Assembly: GCA_023229405.1 (NCBI GenBank)
Contig: JALNZH010000244.1
Coordinates: 1 to 5,797 of the forward strand
Reading direction: 5' to 3'
Length of the DNA: 5,797 nucleotides
DNA from: Bacteroidota bacterium
Lineage (GTDB): Bacteria; Bacteroidota; Ignavibacteria; UBA10030; UBA8401
This document shows positions 1 to 5,797 of this stretch, piece after piece. Each line of letters starts with the position of its first letter. Position 1 is the stretch's first letter. The notes under the pieces are model-generated. The model saw only the letters and a list, made by a program, of their open reading frames with translations. It had not been told where the DNA came from and ran no database searches. The position numbers and the translations under genes were made by a program.

Positions 1-2
1 AA

Positions 3-1805
3 GATTTTGAGGGGTATAAAATTTATCGCAGCCGGGATTATTCATTCAAAGATGTCTTCTCGATCACTGACGGCAATGGGTATGCATTCCTTGGAAAGGC
101 GTTATATGATGAGAAAGCACGAAAATCAGCTCTCTGGCATAGACCATGGACGAAAGCCGAACAAGACAAATATCTCGGTGGATTTATGCCGGTGGAATAT
201 CGCGGCAGATATATAAAATATTATTTGGGAGAACCAAGTGATACATCCGGACTTCGTCATGAATATGTGGATTCTACCGTTACCAACGGTATTACGTATT
301 ATTATGCAGTGGTATCGTACGATCATGGCGACGACAGTCTACAGCTTCCACCGACTGAAAGTCAGGCCATCATCCAGCGCGATGCAGTGACGCAGGAATA
401 TAAATTTGATGTGAATACTGTTGCGGTGGTGCCGAATGAAGAAGCAAAAGGGTTTGTCAGCACGAAGGATGAATTGCAGCAAGGGTTGACGTTGCGTCAC
501 ACGGGGGCTGCTACCGGTAGATTTACATTTAGAGTGATGAATGAACAAGAATTGAAAAACGGTACGTATCATATATCCTTTACGAAGGTGAAAAACGGAA
601 CCGATTCCAGCATTAACTACAATGTGCTCCGGAAAACTCCGGTTGTAGAACAGTTTATTGGGAATGAAAATCTTTATGTGAATCTTCAGAATAAAGATTT
701 TGTTGGCAGTAGTTTGCGTGTATTTAATGGGCCTGATACAAATGCGGTGCAGATTCCTGATACATTACTGTTCCTGGATCCAGCGAATGGCCGGATTAGA
801 GCGATTAAAACCGGCGTCATGTTGAAAACCAAGACGTATACGGTATCGTACCAATATTACCCGGTGTCAAAAAGTGGATTTTATAAAGAGAATGACTCCA
901 ACCCCGTGTTTGATGGATTGCGTATTTATGCAATCAATGATTCTTTGCGTCTTGATGCGGAGAATATCGGATTTACCACCAAACAAAATCAGGACAGTGT
1001 ATTGGTAAATGCTACTGCAGCATTTTCAACATTGGAAAGAAAAGAACATCCAATTGATTATAAAATAACCTTTAAAAATCTAACTACGGCAGTAGATACC
1101 AATGGAAACTATATTGCTCCGGCTGATTCTTTCATTTCGGTTGGTACATTTCTTTCTACCGGTTCTAAACTGTATGTAAAAACCCCGTTCACTATTGAGA
1201 ATGTTACCGATACAACAACGTTGGCAATCCTCATTCAGGATAAATCGGGAACTGGCAATAAAACTGGCAGATGGGATTTTGGCGAAGAAATAGTCATTTT
1301 AGAGCCCGGTGTTCCATTATTAAAATCGAAAGTATCGAAAAACATTCTAATTTCGAAAAAGAATTTCGGTTCGAAATATATTGTTCCTGTCGGCTCAGTG
1401 GTGAATGTGAAGATGAAAAAGCCGTTTGCAGAGAACGACATCTATGAGTTTTCTACGAAAGCAGTTACGGTGAATACCAAACTCGGCGATGATGCGTTGC
1501 AAAACGTGTATGTTGTGCCAAACCCCTATGTCATCAGCAGTGCGTTTGAACTTCCGTCGAACAGACCAGATCTTCGCGGTGAGCGTGTGCTGCAATTCCG
1601 TAATCTGCCGAGGGAATGTACCATACGTATCTATACGATTACCGGAGAGTTGGTGCAAACATTACGGAAGAACGATAATTCTTCGTCGATGAACTGGGAT
1701 TTGTTATCATCTGAAAGCGCCAGAATCGGATATGGAGTGTATATCTTTCATATTGAAACACCGACCGGCGGAACGAAGATTGGTCGTCTTGGGATTATAA
1801 AATAA
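3..1805 (+). CDS. Partial (5' end missing) secreted protein with FnIII-like region and T9SS-like C-terminal domain
   Basis: The frame is open from base 3 to the TAA at 1803-1805, giving 600 residues, and continues beyond the left edge. An ATG at 186 lies inside the protein and has no ribosome binding site; the 61 residues before it (starting DFEGYKIYRSRDYSF) read as good protein, so it is not the start. Residues 1-110 resemble the end of a fibronectin-III-type domain (GYKIYRS early, then VTNGITYYYAVVSYD at about 93-107). Residues 130-490 are beta-rich, with no domain I recognise. Residues 499-600 look like a T9SS-type C-terminal domain: NVYVVPNPYV, then LQFRNLPRECTIRIYTITGE, a WDL motif, GYGVYIFHIETP and a terminal lysine. 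That tail would direct export across the outer membrane in Bacteroidota-type bacteria. It forms an apparent operon with the PorV-like gene 22 bases downstream. The molecular function of the body is unknown. I am sure of the CDS, fairly sure of the tail class. Confidence 0.9.
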   Translation, partial: DFEGYKIYRSRDYSFKDVFSITDGNGYAFLGKALYDEKARKSALWHRPWTKAEQDKYLGGFMPVEYRGRYIKYYLGEPSDTSGLRHEYVDSTVTNGITYYYAVVSYDHGDDSLQLPPTESQAIIQRDAVTQEYKFDVNTVAVVPNEEAKGFVSTKDELQQGLTLRHTGAATGRFTFRVMNEQELKNGTYHISFTKVKNGTDSSINYNVLRKTPVVEQFIGNENLYVNLQNKDFVGSSLRVFNGPDTNAVQIPDTLLFLDPANGRIRAIKTGVMLKTKTYTVSYQYYPVSKSGFYKENDSNPVFDGLRIYAINDSLRLDAENIGFTTKQNQDSVLVNATAAFSTLERKEHPIDYKITFKNLTTAVDTNGNYIAPADSFISVGTFLSTGSKLYVKTPFTIENVTDTTTLAILIQDKSGTGNKTGRWDFGEEIVILEPGVPLLKSKVSKNILISKKNFGSKYIVPVGSVVNVKMKKPFAENDIYEFSTKAVTVNTKLGDDALQNVYVVPNPYVISSAFELPSNRPDLRGERVLQFRNLPRECTIRIYTITGELVQTLRKNDNSSSMNWDLLSSESARIGYGVYIFHIETPTGGTKIGRLGIIK

Positions 1806-1814
1806 TTTTACTTC

Positions 1815-1820
1815 GGAGAA
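1815..1820 (+). promoter_or_regulatory. Ribosome binding site of the PorV-like gene
   Basis: GGAGAA lies 7 bases before the ATG at 1828, within the 22-base gap after the preceding stop codon. It supports that ATG as the start. I see no room for a separate promoter, so the gene is probably co-transcribed with the upstream cargo gene. Confidence 0.75.
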
Positions 1821-1827
1821 TCAAAGA

Positions 1828-2862
1828 ATGAAAACTTCAATTCGTTTGTGTGCAATGATTATTGTCTTCGCCATTGCACAAATTGCGAATGCTCAACTCT
1901 CGCGGACAACAACGAAAGTTGGGACTACCGTAGCACAGTTTCTGAAGATTGGTGCCGGTGCCAGATCCGTTGCGATGGGCGGCAGTGCAGCAGCAATGGA
2001 AGGAGATGTCTATTCGATTTATTGGAATCCCGGTTCTCTTGCCAGGATGAAAACACCTGGAGAAGCTTCCTTTAACCATACACAATGGCTGGCAGATGTG
2101 GATTATAATTACGTTGCATCCGGTTTGACTATAGACGGCTTTGGAACCGTGGGATTATCCGTTACTTCACTCAGTGTTCCGGAGGATATTGTGAGGACAG
2201 AGATTAATCCGGAAGGGGATGGGCGACGATGGAGTTATGGAGCATTTGCCATGGGTTTGTCATTTGCACGTTCACTTACAGACCGGTTTTCAATTGGAAT
2301 TACTGCAAAATATATCAGAGAAGGAATCTGGAATATGTCGGCATCTGGTTTTGCATTTGATATCGGCACAATCTATACCACCACCTTTAACGATTTAAAG
2401 ATTGGTGCAAGTATTTCCAATTTCGGGACGAAGATGCGGCTGGACGGACAGGATATATCGTTTAATAATTTCCCGAACGGAGGTCAAGGATCCGGTCCGC
2501 AAAACGTACAATCGTTATATAAAACGGAAGCCTACGACATTCCTTTACAATTCCGCATTGGATTAGCGATGGACGTGATGAGGATGGATATGATTCGTGC
2601 AACGGCATCTGTGGATGCAACACATCCAAACGATAATGTTGAATATGTCAATTCCGGATTGGAAATTGCCTTCGACGAGATGTTCTTCGGACGGGTGGGA
2701 TACAATCAATTGTTGATGGATAATTCAGAACGGGGATTAACGTGGGGTGCAGGATTTTATATCCAGGTGAACAATGTTAACGGTATTAAAGTTGATTATG
2801 CTTTTGCTGATCATGGACGCTTGAATGATGTGCAGTATTTTTCGGTCAGTATCACCTATTAA
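1828..2862 (+). CDS. PorV/PorQ-family outer-membrane beta-barrel protein
   Basis: This is a complete 344-residue protein. Residues 1-22 form a Sec signal peptide (MKTSIR, hydrophobic core, ANA before Q23). The family signature follows: FLKIGAGARSVAMGGS at 38-53 and YWNPGSLA at 65-72, as in PorV/PorQ-like proteins. The rest alternates short beta-strand-like segments with Gly/Asn-rich turns, and the protein ends in an aromatic residue (FSVSITY), as expected of a barrel inserted by the BAM machinery. In known T9SS, PorV is a FadL-like barrel that receives cargo from the SprA translocon and takes part in cargo attachment; PorQ is a relative. I cannot separate PorV from PorQ or from a lineage-specific paralogue, so no symbol is given. 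Its position 22 bases behind a gene with a T9SS-like tail suggests it may serve that cargo. A strong terminator follows. Confidence 0.88.
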   Translation: MKTSIRLCAMIIVFAIAQIANAQLSRTTTKVGTTVAQFLKIGAGARSVAMGGSAAAMEGDVYSIYWNPGSLARMKTPGEASFNHTQWLADVDYNYVASGLTIDGFGTVGLSVTSLSVPEDIVRTEINPEGDGRRWSYGAFAMGLSFARSLTDRFSIGITAKYIREGIWNMSASGFAFDIGTIYTTTFNDLKIGASISNFGTKMRLDGQDISFNNFPNGGQGSGPQNVQSLYKTEAYDIPLQFRIGLAMDVMRMDMIRATASVDATHPNDNVEYVNSGLEIAFDEMFFGRVGYNQLLMDNSERGLTWGAGFYIQVNNVNGIKVDYAFADHGRLNDVQYFSVSITY

Positions 2863-2897
2863 GGGAAAGTAGTAGTAGTTCGTTATTACTAAAATCT

Positions 2898-2933
2898 AAA
2901 AATGCCAAATGATAATCATTTGGCATTTTTTTT
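2898..2933 (+). terminator. Strong intrinsic terminator after the PorV-like gene
   Basis: A perfect inverted repeat, AATGCCAAATGA (2901-2912) and TCATTTGGCATT (2916-2927), has a 3-base loop. AAA before it pairs with TTT after it, so the stem can reach 15 bp. A run of eight T (2926-2933) follows. It lies 35 bases after the TAA at 2862. The upstream A-run means it could also act weakly on the minus strand, as a backup for the convergent gene. Confidence 0.92.
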
Positions 2934-2940
2934 CCCCTCG

Positions 2941-2980
2941 TCAGACACATTGTTAAACATTATTCAATCAACCCACGCAA
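2941..2980 (+). repeat. Possible degenerate copy of the 47-base intergenic unit
   Basis: It begins TCAGACA and ends CCACGCAA, like the copy at 3121-3167, but the unit is 7 bases shorter and lacks the GGAAT/CATTCC palindrome. It could be a decayed copy or chance similarity. Confidence 0.3.
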
Positions 2981-3015
2981 GATGTCAGACTACAATCGAA
3001 ATCGAGTTGTAAATT

Positions 3016-3062
3016 TCAGACATTTTTTAGTTCACTGTTGGGTGGAATGTCATTCCGCCCAA
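3016..3062 (+). repeat. Intergenic repeat unit, copy A, with 25-base palindrome
   Basis: The unit reads TCAGACAT, 20 variable bases, GGAAT, two bases, CATTCC, then a C-rich end and CAA. It aligns without gaps to 3121-3167 at 30 of 47 positions, with identities concentrated in the two ends. The 3' half forms a palindrome (3038-3062): twelve-base arms around T3050, with a single T/G exception at 3043/3057, which is still a U-G pair in plus-strand RNA. Confidence 0.55.
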
Positions 3063-3120
3063 AGACAATCCTTTCCTCCCAGGTTAAATTTCAAGCATTG
3101 TTGAAATTGCATTCTTGGTG

Positions 3121-3167
3121 TCAGACATCATCCAGCGAACAGTAAAACGGAATACCATTCCACGCAA
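3121..3167 (+). repeat. Intergenic repeat unit, copy B
   Basis: It shares TCAGACAT, GGAAT, CATTCC and the final CAA with copy A at identical internal spacing (28 bases from the T of TCAGACAT to GGAAT in both). The palindrome here is weaker, a GGAAT/ATTCC stem of 5 bp with a 3-base loop. The unit start is preceded by GGTG, giving GGTGTCAGACATCA. Confidence 0.55.
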
Positions 3168-3251
3168 CCATTGTCTTTTTCTTTCTGCAGTAGATGTCTA
3201 CCCCTTTTTTTTTAAATTACGTTGCCAGTAACAGCAACATCCATCTTCTTT

Positions 3252-3288
3252 AAAACAACAACGCCACGACTGAGCGTCATGGCATTGT
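3252..3288 (-). terminator. Intrinsic terminator of the propeller gene
   Basis: Read on the minus strand, ACAATGCCATGAC (complement of 3276-3288) and GTCGTGGCGTTGT (complement of 3258-3270) form a 13-bp stem with a 5-base loop and two G-U pairs. TGTTTT follows. On the plus strand those two pairs would be A-C mismatches, so the hairpin is specific to minus-strand RNA. It starts about 45 bases after the TAA of the gene ending at 3335. Confidence 0.75.
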
Positions 3289-3334
3289 GTGAGTTACTGT
3301 TTGTCGGATTTGTACATCCGGCAATTTATTGGTC

Positions 3335-5266
3335 TTACTTCAGCATCATCATTTTGATTGATTTTTCAACATTCCCTGCATTCATCTTTGCAATGTATGC
3401 ACCGGAAGCAACGGTCGAACCGTTTCTGTCACGTCCATTCCAAACGACATCGTGCGAACCTTTTGCATATTCCTCACCGTTGACCAACGTCGCAACTTCT
3501 TTCCCGATCATGTCATATATTTTCACCGTCACCTTTTTTGTGAGCGGAAGTACAAAATTGATCGTGGTAGTCGGGTTAAACGGATTTGGATAGTTTTGAT
3601 TCAATTGATAATCATCTGGGGTGATGACGGTATAGTCTTTCCCGCCAACGGAACCGAGGAGATCGGATTCAATGGATCTCATAATCCATTTTTTCGGGTT
3701 AGTAATTTTCACTGTTGAATCAGTAACGAATTCACTGAATTCTAAACTATAATGCATCCAATTAATGGATGTAGAATCCCACATCCCTTGCTGTGGCAAA
3801 ATTACTTCAAATTTGCCATCGCCATCAAAATCAACCGGTGTGGTCATCTTTGAACAAAACGTTTCATCTCGTAAGCGGATAGTATCGAGAACACCGAGTG
3901 AATCTCTGTATGAGACTGACTGATAACTATCCGGTTCACCGGGATAATATACTTTCCGCAGATAATTTTCTGGTTTTGTGATATCGCCGCTTTGATATTC
4001 AATTGCAACCAACATACTCGGGTAAAAAGAACCGACTAATAATTCATCTTTACCATTTCGATCTAGATCTCCTATGGCAGCTCGAAACGAAGAAATTGTC
4101 TCGCCTAAGGTATTTAAAGAAACCGCTTGTGAGATATTAAAGGAATGCGAAGAATCTGCCTCAAGAACGTCATCTCCAGGGGAATAGTTGATCATATGAA
4201 GGCTATACCCGACCTGAGGGTTTTGATATCCCCAATACCAGGGGAAATACACTTCCTGATTTCCATCTTTGTCAAAATCCGCAACTGTAGTCCCAAACAA
4301 TGAAATCAAATCATATTTTTTGGTGTAATCCTGTTGATAGAACCGTTTTGAGTTTGCGGCCGCTGAGTCCGGAAGGACATAGGTATCAGCAGCAGTATTT
4401 TTCATAACCCAATAATCTCCGTAGTTATAATTATTACAGACAAGTTCAAATTTTCCGTCGCCATCCAAATCGGCAGGAACTGCCGAATAGGGGGAGCCAC
4501 CGCCATACTTAATGCTTGCGGTTCTGAATGTGCTTCCTTCAATTTCGAATGTTGCAAATCCTTGAGTTTCAAATTCCCACGTTCCAACTGCATGAATAAT
4601 AAGAAAATCGTCATTGATCGTTCCGGTAAGATTTTTTGGTAACACTAATTCCTGTTGACCGTCGCCATCAACATCTTTCACATCAAATTGTTCTATGGTT
4701 AATTGTAATCCGCCTTCAACAGCAGTACCTGCAAGAGGACCAAAATTAGAACCGTATTTGATAGTTTGTTCAATGAAGGCAGAAGGTAACTTCCCGAAGT
4801 TATGACTTCCTACAACACCATCCCATTCATAAATTAAAATGCCGCCTCCAACTCCCCCCCGTGCAAAAATAATTTCATTAAGACCATCGCCGTCTAAATC
4901 ACCAGTCCGGATTGTTCTTGGTGTCGCCGTTGCACTAGTGCCGATATATCCAGTGCCGTAGGGCAGGCCGTCGAGTGTATCCAACCGCGGGGATGACCAC
5001 ACCCACTCCATTGTATCATCTCCCGCTCCTTGAAATGCATGTACCCGTCCTGATTTTGTGTAATCAGTCACTAACAGTTCAGGTTTTCCATCTTTATCTA
5101 AATCTGGAGCCATCCAGGCACCCCGGATTCCAATGTCGGCAAACCATGCGCTGTCCGGTTTTGTTGTAGTTTGTTTGGGAATAAATTTCGCACCAAGATG
5201 AACCTGGCTCAATGTAAAGGCGGAGACAAGCAGAGACATGAATACTATTGTAATCGTTTTTTTCAT
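3335..5266 (-). CDS. Secreted FG-GAP/VCBS seven-bladed beta-propeller protein with T9SS type A tail
   Basis: This is a complete 643-residue protein. It starts with MKKTITIVF, a hydrophobic segment and a probable cleavage near TLS-Q (residues 18-21). Seven DxDxDG-type calcium-binding motifs, each ending in E, lie at residues 55-63, 123-131, 198-206, 266-274, 330-338, 400-408 and 479-487. Their spacing is 64-79 residues, as expected for FG-GAP/VCBS blades of an integrin-alpha-like propeller. The sixth reads DLDRNG, with Asn for one Asp. Residues 553-643 form a classical T9SS sorting domain: NYPNPFNPTTTINF, VTVKIYDMIGKEVATL, GSHDVVWNGRD, ASGAYIAKM and a terminal lysine. Such proteins are exported through the outer membrane and anchored or released; the ligand cannot be read from sequence. 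No catalytic motif is visible, so adhesion or a structural role is a guess. AAGGAG precedes the start and a terminator follows. Confidence 0.93.
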   Translation of the reverse strand: MKKTITIVFMSLLVSAFTLSQVHLGAKFIPKQTTTKPDSAWFADIGIRGAWMAPDLDKDGKPELLVTDYTKSGRVHAFQGAGDDTMEWVWSSPRLDTLDGLPYGTGYIGTSATATPRTIRTGDLDGDGLNEIIFARGGVGGGILIYEWDGVVGSHNFGKLPSAFIEQTIKYGSNFGPLAGTAVEGGLQLTIEQFDVKDVDGDGQQELVLPKNLTGTINDDFLIIHAVGTWEFETQGFATFEIEGSTFRTASIKYGGGSPYSAVPADLDGDGKFELVCNNYNYGDYWVMKNTAADTYVLPDSAAANSKRFYQQDYTKKYDLISLFGTTVADFDKDGNQEVYFPWYWGYQNPQVGYSLHMINYSPGDDVLEADSSHSFNISQAVSLNTLGETISSFRAAIGDLDRNGKDELLVGSFYPSMLVAIEYQSGDITKPENYLRKVYYPGEPDSYQSVSYRDSLGVLDTIRLRDETFCSKMTTPVDFDGDGKFEVILPQQGMWDSTSINWMHYSLEFSEFVTDSTVKITNPKKWIMRSIESDLLGSVGGKDYTVITPDDYQLNQNYPNPFNPTTTINFVLPLTKKVTVKIYDMIGKEVATLVNGEEYAKGSHDVVWNGRDRNGSTVASGAYIAKMNAGNVEKSIKMMMLK

Positions 5267-5271
5267 TATGA

Positions 5272-5277
5272 CTCCTT
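5272..5277 (-). promoter_or_regulatory. Ribosome binding site of the propeller gene
   Basis: On the minus strand a perfect AAGGAG stands 5 bases before the ATG (5264-5266). It fixes the start, which is also followed directly by a lysine-rich signal peptide. Confidence 0.85.
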
Positions 5278-5393
5278 AAGAAATGAAGAGATAGGTGAAT
5301 TGATCGTAGACTTGGGGAATAATATTTGAAGAAAAGTACTCATTATCGATAAGTGAAGCAAGATATTGAGTGAAAAAATTGGTGTCTAATTGT

Positions 5394-5421
5394 TTGAAAT
5401 CTGAAGCTTATTTGGTATTTT
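5394..5421 (+). promoter_or_regulatory. Possible promoter of the glycosyltransferase gene
   Basis: TTGAAA (5394-5399), a 16-base spacer and TATTTT (5416-5421) resemble a sigma-70-type -35/-10 pair. It would start RNA around 5428, only about a dozen bases before the proposed GTG. The match is weak, the area is AT-rich, and Bacteroidota-type bacteria often use a different consensus, so this is tentative. I found no convincing promoter for the divergent propeller gene in 5278-5440. Confidence 0.25.
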
Positions 5422-5440
5422 CATAAAAAATATATCTTCT

Positions 5441-5797
5441 GTGAATATTGATCCGATCTTTCATTCCATACAATCTCTCCTGTTGATTAAACCGCGGGCA
5501 ATTGGCGACGTACTGTTGTCGACGCCAGTTATCAGAAACCTGAACGGTCATTTCCCTCAGTTGCAGATCGATTTTTTAACTGAACAGTTTGCCGCTGATG
5601 TTCTTATTGGTAACATCCATTTGCGTAATGTACTTACGTTTAATAAGAAGACCGATTCGACAATATCGATCATACGGAAAGTTCGTGAAAACCGGTATGA
5701 CATGGTTATTGATTTGTTCGGCAATCCAAGAACTGCTCTGGTTACCCGATTCAGCGGAGCGCCGAGAAGGGTGGGATTCCCGTTTCGAGGGAGAGCG
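5441..5797 (+). CDS. Glycosyltransferase family 9 (heptosyltransferase-like), 3' end missing
   Basis: The frame is open from 5405 (after a TGA at 5402) to the right edge. From the GTG at 5441 it gives 119 residues without a stop. LLLIKPRAIGDVLLSTPVI (about residues 13-31) is the typical GT9 N-terminal beta-strand and glycine loop. NRYDMVIDLFGNPRTALVT followed by SGAPRRVGFP is the second conserved block of ADP-heptose:LPS heptosyltransferases such as WaaF/WaaC. Full-length members have roughly 330-360 residues, so about a third is present. The family transfers heptose or a related sugar to LPS core on the cytoplasmic face of the inner membrane; the real substrate is unknown. GTG 5441 is the only ATG/GTG/TTG codon before the conserved motif apart from TTG 5483. 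Neither has a clear Shine-Dalgarno sequence, so the start is uncertain. It is divergent from the propeller gene. Confidence 0.85.
   Translation, partial: MNIDPIFHSIQSLLLIKPRAIGDVLLSTPVIRNLNGHFPQLQIDFLTEQFAADVLIGNIHLRNVLTFNKKTDSTISIIRKVRENRYDMVIDLFGNPRTALVTRFSGAPRRVGFPFRGRA

Larger units (their letters stand above)
2940..3178. repeat. Patch of short intergenic repeats and palindromes
   Basis: The core TCAGAC occurs four times (2941, 2985, 3016, 3121). Several inverted repeats lie between the copies: TACAA/TTGTA (2991-2995 and 3007-3011, with CGA/TCG inside), a 25-base palindrome at 3038-3062, AATTTCAA/TTGAAATT (3087-3094 and 3101-3108, 6-base loop), GGAAT/ATTCC (3149-3153 and 3157-3161), and an outer pair AAAGACAAT/ATTGTCTTT (3061-3069 and 3170-3178). 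This density of short structured repeats between convergent genes resembles REP/BIME or small non-autonomous elements in general form. I cannot assign a family, and no transposase is present. Confidence 0.6.
2863..3334. other. Gene-free convergent intergenic region with two terminators and a repeat patch
   Basis: These 472 bases separate the plus-strand PorV-like gene from the minus-strand propeller gene. No reading frame here looks like protein: a plus-strand frame from 3222 runs into the antisense of the propeller gene and is a shadow. The region holds the plus-strand terminator (2898-2933), a patch of short repeats and palindromes (2940-3178), a run of nine T (3205-3213), and the minus-strand terminator (3252-3288). 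The remainder shows nothing I recognise. Confidence 0.8.

Noticed and set aside
1395..1658. Minus-strand open frame of 87 codons inside the first gene
   Set aside because: It is antisense to the conserved C-terminal domain and shows no motif or ribosome binding site, so it is a shadow of the real frame.
2940..3178. CRISPR array
   Set aside because: The repeated core is only 6-8 bases, spacing between copies is irregular (44, 31 and 105 bases), and there are no cas genes.
3190..3213. Small palindrome GTAGATGTCTAC followed by CCCC and nine T, like a plus-strand terminator
   Set aside because: The stem is only 4-5 bp with a 2-4 base loop, a CCCC gap separates it from the T-run, and no plus-strand gene ends nearby after the strong terminator at 2898-2933.
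3221..3238. Inverted repeat GTTGC/GCAAC as a second minus-strand terminator
   Set aside because: The stem is 5 bp with an 8-base loop and is followed on the minus strand by an A-run, not a T-run.
3222..3593. Plus-strand open frame of 123 codons
   Set aside because: It runs antisense through the terminator and the T9SS tail of the propeller gene, and its product has no recognisable family; it has no ribosome binding site.
5267..5440. Promoter for the propeller gene (minus strand TTGCTT, 17 bases, TACTTT; or an isolated TATTAT)
   Set aside because: The first pair matches the sigma-70 consensus at only about half the positions and the second has no partner -35; neither is better than expected in AT-rich DNA.

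Overview
The window looks like chromosomal DNA from the Bacteroidota/Chlorobiota side of the FCB group, most likely an Ignavibacteria-like lineage. I infer this from three things seen in the sequence: C-terminal tails of the type IX secretion system (T9SS) kind (a NYPNPFNPTTTI motif in one protein, a variant VVPNPYV tail in another), a PorV/PorQ-family outer-membrane protein, and moderate-to-low GC with AAGGAG/GGAG ribosome binding sites. There is no rRNA, tRNA, CRISPR array, insertion sequence or phage gene. The taxon is an inference; no marker gene is present.

Layout. (1) Bases 3-1805, plus strand: the C-terminal 600 residues of a large secreted protein whose start lies left of the window. 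It has a fibronectin-III-like part and a T9SS-like C-terminal domain. (2) Bases 1828-2862, plus strand: a complete PorV/PorQ-family outer-membrane beta-barrel, 22 bases downstream and almost certainly in the same transcript. A strong intrinsic terminator at 2898-2933 closes this unit. (3) Bases 2863-3334: a 472-base gene-free stretch between convergent genes. It holds two terminators, one per strand, and a 240-base patch of short repeats and palindromes (two equally spaced copies of a 47-base unit plus a degenerate third). (4) Bases 3335-5266, minus strand: a complete 643-residue secreted protein with seven regularly spaced DxDxDG calcium-binding FG-GAP/VCBS motifs, probably a seven-bladed beta-propeller, ending in a classical T9SS type A tail. 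(5) Bases 5267-5440: a short divergent intergenic region. (6) Bases 5441 to the right edge, plus strand: the N-terminal 119 residues of a glycosyltransferase family 9 (heptosyltransferase-like) protein, probably starting at GTG.

How the genes fit together. Two T9SS-type cargo proteins with different tail classes flank a protein of the family that includes PorV, the outer-membrane shuttle/attachment component of T9SS. The adjacency of cargo and PorV-like gene suggests, but does not prove, a dedicated pair. The glycosyltransferase is probably a separate surface-polysaccharide gene. The genes belong to recognisable families. The less explained parts are the cargo/PorV pairing and the repeat patch at 2940-3178.
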